From the IMG/VR virus record IMGVR_UViG_3300036790_000178, positions 1-64,000 of that record: a stretch of DNA of 64,000 nucleotides. One strand, given 5' to 3'. The notes under the pieces are model-generated. The model saw only the letters and a list, made by a program, of their open reading frames with translations, had not been told where the DNA came from and did not search any database. The DNA comes from a virus. The translations under genes and the position numbers were made by a program. Positions 16,577 to 24,768 of this stretch are shown here, one piece after another; position 1 is the first letter of the stretch, and each line of letters opens with the position of its first letter.

Positions 16577-17355
16577 GCGGCCTCCTGCACTTCGATCTGC
16601 TGTGCCGCGGCGAGGAGGCCCTGCAGGTCGAAGCCGTTCGGCGCCGTGCCGCCGGCGCGCACGAAGTCTGGCCACGCCTCGCAGTGAGCCTCCTGGAGGA
16701 AGTCGCTATTGCCGATGAGGGACCAGGAGACCGGCTGCAGCTTTCCCCAGGTCACGACGTACGCGAAGTCGGCGTCGTACTTGACGATCGGGACGTCGTG
16801 GCCGCCCTCGACGTTGCCAGCGACGCTCGTCCAGGGCTGGCCGGCGCCGAAGGTCTGCATCATCTGGTCCGTAACGACGATGCCGAGCCGGCATGACCCG
16901 AAGAGCTGCACCGCCCACTTGAGATGCGCGAGGTTGGTCGGGTCTACGGGGCCGCTGGCTGCTGACTTCTGGCCGCACAGTCCCGTAGTAGTGAGGTACT
17001 GGCACATGCCGGTCTCATCGCATCCCTGGTCCGTCGATGAGTTGCCGGGCACGTAGCCGCCCACCGCTTCATAGAGCGCGAGGATGTCCTGCTGCGTCGG
17101 GATGAGGATCGCGCCGGCGTTGGCCGTGCGCAGCATGAGGCCGTGCCCACTGTCCTCGCAGACGCAGTCCCCGAGCTGATCGTTCAGCCAGCAGATCCAG
17201 CCCGCGGCGCTCTGCTTCATCACTGCCGACACATAGTCGTCGCTCGCGGCGGGCGGGGCGCCGAGCGTGGCGAGCGCCTGATGCATGGCGATGCCGAGGC
17301 GCATCGTGCGCCGGGTATGGACCGCCGGCCGGCGGCCGGTGCGCAGCGCCATCAT
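16573..17355 (-). CDS. Papain-like (C1-type) cysteine peptidase-like protein
   Basis: A 260-residue soluble protein. ICWLNDQLGDCVCEDSGHGL near residue 55 has the Q-x-G-D-C arrangement of papain-like enzymes (oxyanion Gln, nucleophile Cys). GGHDVPIVKYDADFAYVVTW near 180 supplies the His with the usual following beta strands, and IGNSDF a possible Asn. No propeptide or signal. It resembles C1-like domains seen in some phage genomes, where substrates are unknown. It overlaps the lipoprotein gene upstream (ATGA) and the basic protein gene downstream (4 bases). Catalytic activity is inferred from motif layout only. Confidence 0.6.
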   Translation of the reverse strand: MMALRTGRRPAVHTRRTMRLGIAMHQALATLGAPPAASDDYVSAVMKQSAAGWICWLNDQLGDCVCEDSGHGLMLRTANAGAILIPTQQDILALYEAVGGYVPGNSSTDQGCDETGMCQYLTTTGLCGQKSAASGPVDPTNLAHLKWAVQLFGSCRLGIVVTDQMMQTFGAGQPWTSVAGNVEGGHDVPIVKYDADFAYVVTWGKLQPVSWSLIGNSDFLQEAHCEAWPDFVRAGGTAPNGFDLQGLLAAAQQIEVQEAA

Positions 17356-17576
17356 TTGCGCTTCCCGTGATCATGCCCATCACCCTGGACGCACTCCCCG
17401 CCGCCACCAGTGGGGTTGCCCTGCGCGTCGTATGTGGTGACGGACTTCCAGTGTCCGCCGCCTGACTCGCACTGCTCCTGCGGTGTGGGCGCCGGGATGG
17501 CGTCGAGGATCGCGCCGACGGTCGCGCACGCGCTCAGCAACGCTGCGGCCGCCACACAGGCAAGTCTTGCTTTCAT
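17352..17576 (-). CDS. Small lipoprotein, 74 aa
   Basis: Starts at ATG 17576. MKARLACVAAAALLSACATV is a lipoprotein signal with lipobox LLSAC, so the mature protein would begin at Cys17, with Ala next, favouring outer-membrane sorting. The remainder has two Cys (QEQCESGGGHW and GGECVQG) and ends in a His/Lys-rich tail (GHDHGKRK). The size and anchor could suit an outer-membrane spanin, but it lacks the Pro-rich stretch of Rz1 proteins. A lysogenic surface lipoprotein is equally possible. Confidence 0.65.
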   Translation of the reverse strand: MKARLACVAAAALLSACATVGAILDAIPAPTPQEQCESGGGHWKSVTTYDAQGNPTGGGGECVQGDGHDHGKRK

Positions 17577-17645
17577 GGACGCTCCAAATGCAGCGCGCCC
17601 CGCCAAAGGCGCGGGGCGCGGCATATCCGGGACGGTGGGGACGGG

Positions 17646-18038
17646 TTACTTCTGGGCGGCAGCCTTCTTCGCCGCGCCGCTCGTCAGGTAGGCGCCCGCC
17701 GAGGACGCCATTCCGCTTCCGACGTCAGCGAGTGCCTGCTGAAGCGAGCCGCCGAGCACGGGCGTGTTCTCCACGACATTGAGTTCGACCTGAAGATACG
17801 GCTGGCCGGTCGACCAGAGATCCTCGGCAACCTTCTGCAGGCCCGGATCCTTGATGCCGGCGATCGCCGAGGCGACCTGCGCGTTCGCCCCGGTGATATC
17901 ACCCTTGCCGGCGGCGCTGAAGAAGGCCGCGACCTGCGAGGCCGTGGTGGCGCGGGCCTGCTTGTCCGCATCGGACGAACCCTGGCTGATGACGGCCGCG
18001 GTGACAGCTTCGGCGGCGAGGTAGGGAATGGAGCTCAT
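17646..18038 (-). CDS. Ala-rich phage hypothetical protein, 130 aa
   Basis: A 130-residue Ala/Ser/Gly-rich helical protein (AAEAVTAAVISQGSSDADKQ, ATTASQVAAFFSAAGKGD) without a signal peptide or clear membrane segment. It overlaps the upstream holin-like gene by 4 bases. No recognised motif. Its place among the lysis genes is the only hint of function. Confidence 0.6.
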   Translation of the reverse strand: MSSIPYLAAEAVTAAVISQGSSDADKQARATTASQVAAFFSAAGKGDITGANAQVASAIAGIKDPGLQKVAEDLWSTGQPYLQVELNVVENTPVLGGSLQQALADVGSGMASSAGAYLTSGAAKKAAAQK

Positions 18039-18265
18039 GGTTTCACCTGTTGCGCCGGGGTGGCCGGCTGGGTAGGGTTTACGGGGCTGGGGATGTGGAA
18101 CACGGAAGTGACGACGTGCATCAGGATGGTCCCCAAGCCGCCCAACACCATCTCGATGATGGCGCGGGCATCCTGGGAGAGCGTCACGGGATGCAGGATG
18201 AGGAGGTAGATGAGGCCGCCCATCACCGCCGTCAGGAAAAAGCAGTACGCGACACGGGCGTTCAT
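18035..18265 (-). CDS. Putative holin
   Basis: A 76-residue protein with two hydrophobic segments, VAYCFFLTAVMGGLIYLLIL (residues about 5-24) and MVLGGLGTILMHVVTSVFHI (about 39-58), and a short Pro-rich polar tail (SPVNPTQPATPAQQVKP). The size and topology match class II holins, which open lesions in the inner membrane and release the endolysin. It is three genes upstream of nothing else membrane-like and lies about 800 bases downstream of the endolysin gene in the same transcript. Overlaps of 4 bases link it to both neighbours. The assignment rests on topology and context. Confidence 0.6.
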   Translation of the reverse strand: MNARVAYCFFLTAVMGGLIYLLILHPVTLSQDARAIIEMVLGGLGTILMHVVTSVFHIPSPVNPTQPATPAQQVKP

Positions 18266-18639
18266 AGGTTCACCTTGAGAGTGAGGTTCGTGGGCGCGCC
18301 CGGAACTTCCGAGAAGGTCCCGCAGGCTTCCGGCGAATGAGGCGATTCGAATCCGTTGACGACAGACGTCACGAAGCCGCAGACGGTCTCGCCCGCGGTG
18401 TATCCAGAGGTGATTGCGCTCGTGAAGCGGATCCCGGTCTGTACTGGCGCCGCGGCCTCACTTCCCGGGCCGGCAGTGCCGACGTACAGGTTGTAGGTGA
18501 TCGTCGCGGTGCTTGGGATAGCTGTACCGTCGGTGAACTGTGTCGGCGCGCTGTAGGCCCAATTGACCGTTCCGCTGGTCTGTGCGGAAGCGACGCCCAC
18601 GACGAGCATCGCGGCGAGCGCGATGAGATAGCGAATCAT
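18262..18639 (-). CDS. Sec-signal fibronectin-like protein, 125 aa
   Basis: ATG 18639 follows GGACCTTCCCC; the reading frame upstream is not coding-like. MIRYLIALAAMLVVGVASAQ is a clean Sec signal ending ASA. The mature part (GTVNWAYSAPTQFTDGTAIP, ITYNLYVG, then SFVN/GFES and EVPGAPTNLTLKVNL) has the strand order of a fibronectin type III domain, ending in a motif common to such domains. Probably a periplasmic or surface binding module. Its presence within the lysis block is unexplained. Confidence 0.65.
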   Translation of the reverse strand: MIRYLIALAAMLVVGVASAQTSGTVNWAYSAPTQFTDGTAIPSTATITYNLYVGTAGPGSEAAAPVQTGIRFTSAITSGYTAGETVCGFVTSVVNGFESPHSPEACGTFSEVPGAPTNLTLKVNL

Positions 18640-18719
18640 GGGGAAGGTCCTCTTCGGGAAATTATGGCGACCGGTTGGCATGATCCCGGCTCCGCTGCTG
18701 GCGCGGCGAGCGAGCTGCA

Positions 18720-19076
18720 TCAGAATGGCTCCAGCTGCACGGTCTTGCCCGTGAGTTGGTGAGTGCAGTCGGAAAGGAACTGAATCTGGCCGCCGGTCAC
18801 GAATGAATGGCAGCGAGTGTCGGCCGCAGGAAACGTAGGCGCCGGCTTCGGGCAACCTTCCGCGTGCCACGCATCGAACTGGCGCCTACCGTCTTCGGTG
18901 AAATCGCGCCCGGTGACAAGCACGCTCGGCGTGAAGCTCGGTCGGTCATAGTCGCCATTGAAGCCCCACGGCTCGGGAGCGGGCGCCACGCGCACGGCAT
19001 GCATCTGCCTGCAGCCCGGGCACCAGAAACCCAGCTTGCCGCCCTCGATGGTTCGGAGGACGCCGCGCGCGCTCAC
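18720..19076 (-). CDS. DUF6527-like phage protein
   Basis: A 118-residue protein with a conserved phage pattern: LGFWCPGCRQMHAVRV near residue 15, WGFNGDYDRPSFTPSVLVTG near 37, and the end CHSFVTGGQIQFLSDCTHQL. This Cys/His set suggests a zinc-binding fold. The family recurs between endolysin and tail genes of many tailed phages, but its job is unknown. It overlaps the endolysin stop by 4 bases. Confidence 0.75.
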   Translation of the reverse strand: MSARGVLRTIEGGKLGFWCPGCRQMHAVRVAPAPEPWGFNGDYDRPSFTPSVLVTGRDFTEDGRRQFDAWHAEGCPKPAPTFPAADTRCHSFVTGGQIQFLSDCTHQLTGKTVQLEPF

Positions 19077-19561
19077 GACAGCGCCGCGAGCGACGCGGCC
19101 ATCTGCCGCCGCTCCCAGCCGGTGCCGTCACGCGACCAGGTTGCGGACTGATGGAGCCGATCCATGCAGGCTCCGAAGTACCACTCGAGGAGCGCTGCCG
19201 GCGTGGGGAGCGTCGCGGCATGAATGGTCTGCGGCCCGATGCCGCCATCGACGTGCACGCCGAGCGCGCGCTGTAGCGCCATCACCGCCTGCACTGGCCC
19301 GTCGAGCACGGAGAACGCGAGCAATGGCATGGCGAGATAGGACGGCAGATCCGACGCCCCCTTCGGCCAGTACTGTTCCGCGAGCATCTGAGCGGCTGCG
19401 GCCTGCGTGAGCGCCTGTAGCTTCCCGGCAAGCTCGGGGTGATAGCGCACAGCCAGACCCCATGCGGTCTCCCCGCCCGGATCCTTGGGATCGAAGTGGT
19501 ACGGCCCCTCACGGCCCGTCACCCAAAGCGAGGCCTCCTGGAGAGCGTCTGCTGAGATCAT
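19073..19561 (-). CDS. Endolysin, glycoside hydrolase family 108-like
   Basis: A 162-residue soluble lysozyme-type enzyme of the secretion-activator/GH108 group. The catalytic Glu is E18 in TGREGPY, followed by the invariant DPKDPGGETAWGLA (about residues 24-37). The C-terminal region from about residue 100 (LGVHVDGGIGPQTIHA) resembles the peptidoglycan-binding part of this family. It cuts the glycan strands of peptidoglycan at the end of infection. It has no signal peptide, so release needs a holin. It overlaps both neighbours by 4 bases. Confidence 0.85.
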   Translation of the reverse strand: MISADALQEASLWVTGREGPYHFDPKDPGGETAWGLAVRYHPELAGKLQALTQAAAAQMLAEQYWPKGASDLPSYLAMPLLAFSVLDGPVQAVMALQRALGVHVDGGIGPQTIHAATLPTPAALLEWYFGACMDRLHQSATWSRDGTGWERRQMAASLAALS

Positions 19562-19986
19562 TGGGGCGAGCGCTCCTGCCCGCAGTTGATCGCCTGCGGA
19601 TACGGATGGCCCGCCGTGTTCTCGTAGCGCTCGAGCAGCTGCGAGAGCGACGCCTCGTAGAGACCGCGGGACTCGGAGTTCTGCGTCTCGCTACAGCGGC
19701 CGGCGTCCTGCAGGATCTGGGAGCTCAAGTCCTCGAGGTAGTGGCGGCCCTCGTTCTTCTCATCAGCTCGCATCTGCGCCGTGATCGGCGCCACGGCCGC
19801 TATGATCGAGGGGCCCATCTGGGCCTTGAGGGCCTGCACATCGCTTTCCTTCGCGAAGTTGTGCGTGCTGTAGTAGATCCAGCCCGTGAGTCCCATGAGA
19901 GCCGTGCAGGAGACGATGCGCACGCGGTATCGCTCCGGAAGGAGCTTGTCCAGCTGCGCGAAAATCACGCCAAGCATGTCGCTCAT
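19558..19986 (-). CDS. Single-span membrane protein, holin or inner spanin candidate
   Basis: A 142-residue protein from ATG 19986. One transmembrane segment near residues 23-42 (VRIVSCTALMGLTGWIYYST) is followed by a long helical periplasmic part (SDVQALKAQMGPSIIAAVAP, SLSQLLERYEN) and ends beside the endolysin start. That topology suits an Rz-type inner-membrane spanin, or a class III holin. It sits immediately upstream of the endolysin gene, overlapping it by 4 bases, which supports a lysis role whichever is right. Confidence 0.5.
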   Translation of the reverse strand: MSDMLGVIFAQLDKLLPERYRVRIVSCTALMGLTGWIYYSTHNFAKESDVQALKAQMGPSIIAAVAPITAQMRADEKNEGRHYLEDLSSQILQDAGRCSETQNSESRGLYEASLSQLLERYENTAGHPYPQAINCGQERSPQ

Positions 19987-21068
19987 GCCGTCCTCCGCCA
20001 CATCCGCACGACCCGATAGGGCTGCAAGTTGTTGTGAGGCGTAGCGGGTTCAGTCCCAGTGAGCCCTTCCCCGCTAAGCGTCGTCTTGTTCGCGTAGAGG
20101 CAGGCATCATTGTCGTTGTCGGTGGTGTTCGATCCGACGTTGTTATTGAGTGCTCCGATCCCTACGTACTGGGTCGCGCCACGCTGCGCCAAGATGCTGG
20201 ACTTCTCTGGATAGTAGAAATCCTGATAGTTGAGCGGCGGCACCTCGGCCGCGACGAGCTGGTGCGTATCCTCGCCTCCGGTCTGCCCGGTAGACTCGAA
20301 GTTCGGATCGCTCGGCAGCCGGCCGACGAGCACGACGCCTTGAACTTCGACCCAGGTCTGCCAAGTGAACACGGCCCCGGGGCTCGTCGTGTCGGTCTCC
20401 CACAGCACATACGCGCCGATGGGATAGATGAGATTGGTGAGCGCCTGCTCGATCCCGGTGATGTTCGTCGGCAGTTCCGTGATCTGAAATTCGGTGCCGT
20501 CCCAGACGAATGCAGCGATGCCACCGGCGAGAAGCGCCCCCACCGCAGGTGCAGCGCCGCCAGGCAGGACTGCCGATGCCGCGCCGGCACCATCATTGAA
20601 CGTGACGGTGCCTGAAGTATTGGTATGCGCGATCTTGACGCGAAGCGGCGCTCCGACCTTGTGCGCGGTCAGCGCGGGCGTGAAGTTCGCGACATAGGCA
20701 TTCGCCGAGCCGGTATCAGCGGCATAGTTGCCAGCCTGCGCCTGCACATCGTCCGCTTGCGCCGCGGCACCGAGATCAGCCGCGGTCGGCAGGAGGTTGA
20801 GAAAGTCCCCCGCCGCCCATGCCAACGCGCTCGTTCCCTCCTGAGCGCGCGTGATGGTCATCGTATCCGTCGAGCGCGCGGTAACGAGCACGACCTCTCG
20901 AATATTCGAATTCGAGGCCGCCTGGAACGTTGCCGTGAACGTCTGGACCCCGGTGAGCGTCGGGAATAGCGCGCCCTCGCCCGCATTCACCGAAACGCTG
21001 GTTGCGCTATTGCTGATCGATGCCGCGAGAGTTGCGGTCGCGTTGTTCGAATACTGGCGTACAGCCAT
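19983..21068 (-). CDS. Tail fibre protein with gp10-type tip domain
   Basis: A 361-residue protein. Residues 1-110 look like the N-terminal attachment region of fibre proteins (TLTGVQTFTATFQAAS, MTITRAQEGTSALAWAAGD), the middle is beta-rich, and from about residue 218 the C-terminus matches the short-fibre tip: IYPIGAYVLWETDTTSPG, TWQTWVEVQGVVLVGRLPSD, then HQLVAAEVPPLNY. The last part is found in T4 gp10-like and collar domains. It follows the baseplate genes in order, so it probably attaches to the baseplate and contacts the host. Confidence 0.8.
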   Translation of the reverse strand: MAVRQYSNNATATLAASISNSATSVSVNAGEGALFPTLTGVQTFTATFQAASNSNIREVVLVTARSTDTMTITRAQEGTSALAWAAGDFLNLLPTAADLGAAAQADDVQAQAGNYAADTGSANAYVANFTPALTAHKVGAPLRVKIAHTNTSGTVTFNDGAGAASAVLPGGAAPAVGALLAGGIAAFVWDGTEFQITELPTNITGIEQALTNLIYPIGAYVLWETDTTSPGAVFTWQTWVEVQGVVLVGRLPSDPNFESTGQTGGEDTHQLVAAEVPPLNYQDFYYPEKSSILAQRGATQYVGIGALNNNVGSNTTDNDNDACLYANKTTLSGEGLTGTEPATPHNNLQPYRVVRMWRRTA

Positions 21069-21071
21069 TGC

Positions 21072-21404
21072 CTACTCCGGTCTCCAAGTGAGCAATTCCC
21101 GCCAATCGGCAGGGCGCACGTACATGCGATTGAAAATCACGGTGTTATCTTCCATGGCGGTGATGCGGTGCGGCAGAAGACTATTGAACTCGGGCTCTTC
21201 CGCTTGCGAGTTAGCATCGAGAATCAGCCACTGCGGCTCCTGCTCGCCTGCCGGGCAGATCTCGACCAGGACTTGTCCTTTCAGGCAGAGACAGGCGTGG
21301 CGACGCTCGATCGAATGCGCGTGCACGCCGAACCCCTCGCCTGCTTTCTCCAGCACGTACTCGCAGCCGAACTCGCCTTCGAGCTCGGTGTATCGTTCGC
21401 GCAT
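21072..21404 (-). CDS. Cupin-like small protein in the baseplate block
   Basis: A 110-residue protein with a jelly-roll pattern: FGVHAHSIERRHACLCLKGQ (His-x-His, then a Gly turn) and WLILDANSQAEEPEF. This is the spacing of cupin motif 1, but motif 2 is weak, so metal binding is uncertain. It lies between the fibre gene (3 bases away) and the Ig-repeat baseplate gene. A chaperone or trimerisation helper for the adjacent fibre is the most likely role, by position. Confidence 0.5.
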   Translation of the reverse strand: MRERYTELEGEFGCEYVLEKAGEGFGVHAHSIERRHACLCLKGQVLVEICPAGEQEPQWLILDANSQAEEPEFNSLLPHRITAMEDNTVIFNRMYVRPADWRELLTWRPE

Positions 21405-23551
21405 CAGGTGAAGCGGATCGAGACGAGGCCTGCGCCGCCGTTCTGGCCGGGCTGGCTCCCCTGGAAGCCGGCCTCACCGCCGTACCCGTTCGCGTTGCCG
21501 CCCGTGTTGGAGTAGACGCCGTGCTGAGTGACTCCACCCGCGCCGGTGGTGCGAAATGGCGCTCCCGTGCCACCAGTGACGTTGGCTTGGTTGCCGCCCG
21601 AGGCCGTGCCGCCAGTACCGCCCGCCGAGTTGTTCCCCGGCTGGCCGCCGTTCGCCGTGAGCGTGACGCCGGCGACGACTACGACCGTGGCGGTGCCCGC
21701 CGTACCGACGCCACCATTGCCGAAGCCTTCCGCTCCGGCCGCGCCCACCGCGCTGATGGTGATGGACTCGCCACCGGTCACGGCGACCTGGTGCCTGACA
21801 TAGCCGGCACCGCCGCCGCCGGCCCCTGGCTGGGCGGTGCAGAGTGAGCCCGTACCGCCCTGGCCACCGCCGCCCCCGCCCCACTCCTCGATGACGGCGT
21901 TCGAATATCCGTTCGGGACGGTGACGGTCTGTGCCGTGGCGTAAGTGAAGGTCTCAGGCGGCAGGTAGGTAAAGGAAACGCTGACGGTGACCTGGGCCTG
22001 CTGCCCCAAGGCATCGGTAACGGTGCACTGCGCGTTGCCGGTATCGGTGTTCCCGGCCGTCATGCCGGAGGCGGTGAGGTTCGTCGTGGCCGAGGTCGGC
22101 GATCCGATGGCGTAGCTGGCGCCATCCGTGTGCGAGGTCCAGGTGAACGTCCAGTTGTAGGTATACGGGGCCTCCCCGCCCGAGACGGTGACCGTCGTCG
22201 ATGCGGTGGTCATCGGGATCGTGCTCGAGGAGACCGGAAGCGACATCGGGCTTGCCGAGGCGCTTGGCGCCGTCGCGCGCGCCACCGATACCGCGCAAGT
22301 TGCCGTGGCCTGCTGACCGAAGGAATCCGTGACGGTGCAGAGGAGTGTCCCGGATTCCGTGGCGCCCGGTGAGAGTCCAGAACCCGTGATTGTGGTCGAA
22401 GAGCCGGCGGGCGAATTGATCGTAAGCCCCGTACCGCCCGACTGCCACGTATTGGCGTAGATGAAGGGTCCGGCACCGCCCGTCACGGTGGCCGTGGTCG
22501 CGCCCGTCGTCTCGGTCGCAGTCGATCCCGTCACCGAGAGCGTGGTCGGGGAAAGCGCGACGCTCGGCGCCGAGACGTTGCTGATGGTCACGATGACAAA
22601 GGCGTACGCGGTATGCGTGCCGTCGGAAACCGTGCATTTCGCCGTGCCGGTAAGCGTGGTGCCGCGCGTCATCCCGGTCGCGGTGAAGGCCGTATCGGCC
22701 GCGGAAGGCGAGTCGATCGTGATCCCGGTGCCGCCTGAATCCCACGTCCAGGTGTAAGTGAGAGCACCTGAACCACCTACGGCCGAGACGCTCGCCGTGC
22801 CGGTCGAGAGGGTCGTCGCGATGCCCGTAACCGATTCGGTCGGCGGGCTCGCGGTCGCGACCAGCATCGTCACGATGTTGAACGCGTAGGTGTACTGGAC
22901 CGGAAGATCAAGCACCCCGCCCAAGAAGGCGGACTGCAGGATCGGCAGTATGTTCGGTGCCAACTGCACGAGCGAAGAAATGGCGGCGCCGTTGACCGTC
23001 ACGGTGAGGACGTCACTTGATACGGTGACACTCACCGCCTGGGTGTTCTCAGGGCCTATGACGAAGTCTGGCGAGAGCGGATTGGGATCGAGGCCGTCCG
23101 TTCCGATGAGGAAGCGCATGATCCTTCGCTTCAGCCACTTCATGCAGAAGCGCTTGCCGTCACCCTTGTAGTAATTCCAGGTGAGGATGCGCTTCAGCAC
23201 ATCATCGGATATCGAGTAGTACGTGACCGACGGGGCGACGAAAGAGTTGAGCGTTGCGGTGTTCAGCTCCTGCGTATTGAGCGGGCCCGCCGCAGCGCTC
23301 GCCGACTGCACCAAGCTCGTCCGCTGCGTGCCGTAAAGACCGTTCAGCACCCAATCAAGGAGCGGTCCGGAAAGGCCGGGATAGAACGGCAGATTGGCCG
23401 AGTTGAACCAATCTACATACGTCTGCGTCGCTGCGTTATAGGCGGCGAAGAACGCCTGAATATCATCATCGTCGGCGTACTGTTTGTAGGGATATGCCGG
23501 GATCGTCGCAGTCAGGGTCGGCTGCGGCGAAAGAAGCTGAGAATCGCTCAT
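21404..23551 (-). CDS. Baseplate-associated protein with Ig-like repeats and Gly-rich tip
   Basis: A 715-residue modular protein. Residues 1-210 form a structural domain (DDDIQAFFAAYNAATQTYVD, LLDWVLNGLYGTQRTS) found directly after baseplate J in related phages. From about 235 to 535 come three Ig/PKD-like repeats of roughly 95 residues, each with GGSGALTYTWTW- or GGAGPFIYANTW-type strands and a CTVSDG/CTVTDS closing strand. The C-terminal 180 residues are Gly-rich (EEWGGGGGGQGGTG, GGGGAGYVRHQV) like the tips of adhesive fibres. Ig-like domains on virions often bind host glycans weakly. Overlaps J by 4 bases. Confidence 0.75.
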   Translation of the reverse strand: MSDSQLLSPQPTLTATIPAYPYKQYADDDDIQAFFAAYNAATQTYVDWFNSANLPFYPGLSGPLLDWVLNGLYGTQRTSLVQSASAAAGPLNTQELNTATLNSFVAPSVTYYSISDDVLKRILTWNYYKGDGKRFCMKWLKRRIMRFLIGTDGLDPNPLSPDFVIGPENTQAVSVTVSSDVLTVTVNGAAISSLVQLAPNILPILQSAFLGGVLDLPVQYTYAFNIVTMLVATASPPTESVTGIATTLSTGTASVSAVGGSGALTYTWTWDSGGTGITIDSPSAADTAFTATGMTRGTTLTGTAKCTVSDGTHTAYAFVIVTISNVSAPSVALSPTTLSVTGSTATETTGATTATVTGGAGPFIYANTWQSGGTGLTINSPAGSSTTITGSGLSPGATESGTLLCTVTDSFGQQATATCAVSVARATAPSASASPMSLPVSSSTIPMTTASTTVTVSGGEAPYTYNWTFTWTSHTDGASYAIGSPTSATTNLTASGMTAGNTDTGNAQCTVTDALGQQAQVTVSVSFTYLPPETFTYATAQTVTVPNGYSNAVIEEWGGGGGGQGGTGSLCTAQPGAGGGGAGYVRHQVAVTGGESITISAVGAAGAEGFGNGGVGTAGTATVVVVAGVTLTANGGQPGNNSAGGTGGTASGGNQANVTGGTGAPFRTTGAGGVTQHGVYSNTGGNANGYGGEAGFQGSQPGQNGGAGLVSIRFT

Positions 23552-24768
23552 CCCTGCGTGACCGTGATCCCACTTGCGACACAGGTAAAGTAGCTCTCGG
23601 AATCACCCGGGATGTCCTGGTAGCCGGTGGGCGGGCTCACCCCTGAGCCATTGATCGACACCGTGAACACGAGGCGCGTCAGCAGGTTCGGGTCGAGCGT
23701 GCTCGCAATCGCCGACTGCACGATGTTCGTCATCTCGAGCAGGTTGATCGGCTGCCCGACGATGAGCTGGTTGATGTATGCCGCGATGACCGGCTGAATC
23801 AGCGACGGGAATGCCGCACCGCCCGTGAAGCTCGAAAGCGAGGTGTTCCAGGTGATCGTCATCGTCACGGTCTGAACGCCGGGCGACACGTAGACCACGG
23901 TGTAGGGATCGGGATAGTCGTTCAGGCTCACCGTGACGTTCGTGCCGCCACCGGACTTGCCGATGAGGTCGCTCGGGTCGCCCACGGACTGAAGGATGGC
24001 GTTGGCGATCTGGTACGGATCACCGGAGCCGCCGACTAGGACCTTGATCCCGGGCGAACCCTGCTGCACGCCGATGAGGCGCCGCACCACGCCGAGCGGT
24101 ACCAACTGCCCGACCAGCGTCTTGATGAACCGTGCGGTGCCGACTGAGGCCGCGAGGTTCGCTTGCAGCACCGCGACACGATAGGACTCGAAGCTCTCCG
24201 GCGCCTGCGCCGGCGTGCCGGCCGACGGATTCGTGACGTTGAGCGCGATACCAGGCGGAATCGAGGTCCTGCTCTGCGTCACCGTATTCGCCGCAGGAGC
24301 CACTGTCTGTGCGGTATTGAGAGCGATCGCCGTCCCAAATCCGGTACCGTCGGTCGCGATCGCAATGGTGGACTGCAGCGCGTAGGAGTTCGTACCGTCT
24401 GAGAAGATCCAGCCTTGTGATACGAGGAAGCCCGCGGTGGATCCCGAGAACGCCAGCGCGACACTCACTGCGCTCGCGCCCCCCTGTGGAACGCCGACGA
24501 CCTGGCCGATCTGAATGAGGAGCGGCTCGTTCGCGCCGTTCGGCGTCAAGGAATTGACGAGGTCGACCTTGGCCTGGTCGCAGAGCGCGATCGCCCCGAC
24601 ATCGGTGCTGGCGACATCTTCGATCAGCGAGCCAGGAAGATTGTTGGTGTATCCGGGATTCGTCAGTGCCACGTTGCTCGTCAACTGCGAGAGCAGGCTT
24701 GCTGGCGTCTGCGGCTGAAGTCCCTGCGCCGTGATGATGACGGGAAAGTTGTACGAATACGTGGCCAT
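23548..24768 (-). CDS. Baseplate J-like wedge protein
   Basis: A 406-residue protein of the baseplate J family (related to P2 gpJ, Mu gp47 and T4 gp6). Indicators are TPASLLSQLTSNVALTNPGY near the start, DLVNSLTPNGANEPLLIQIG, and PESFESYRVAVLQANLAAS near residue 190, followed by GTARFIKTLVGQLVPLGVV. It forms the dimer ring that joins the baseplate wedges and triggers sheath contraction. Order after the spike and gp25-like gene is the standard myovirus baseplate order. Starts one base after the end of its upstream gene. Confidence 0.85.
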   Translation of the reverse strand: MATYSYNFPVIITAQGLQPQTPASLLSQLTSNVALTNPGYTNNLPGSLIEDVASTDVGAIALCDQAKVDLVNSLTPNGANEPLLIQIGQVVGVPQGGASAVSVALAFSGSTAGFLVSQGWIFSDGTNSYALQSTIAIATDGTGFGTAIALNTAQTVAPAANTVTQSRTSIPPGIALNVTNPSAGTPAQAPESFESYRVAVLQANLAASVGTARFIKTLVGQLVPLGVVRRLIGVQQGSPGIKVLVGGSGDPYQIANAILQSVGDPSDLIGKSGGGTNVTVSLNDYPDPYTVVYVSPGVQTVTMTITWNTSLSSFTGGAAFPSLIQPVIAAYINQLIVGQPINLLEMTNIVQSAIASTLDPNLLTRLVFTVSINGSGVSPPTGYQDIPGDSESYFTCVASGITVTQG

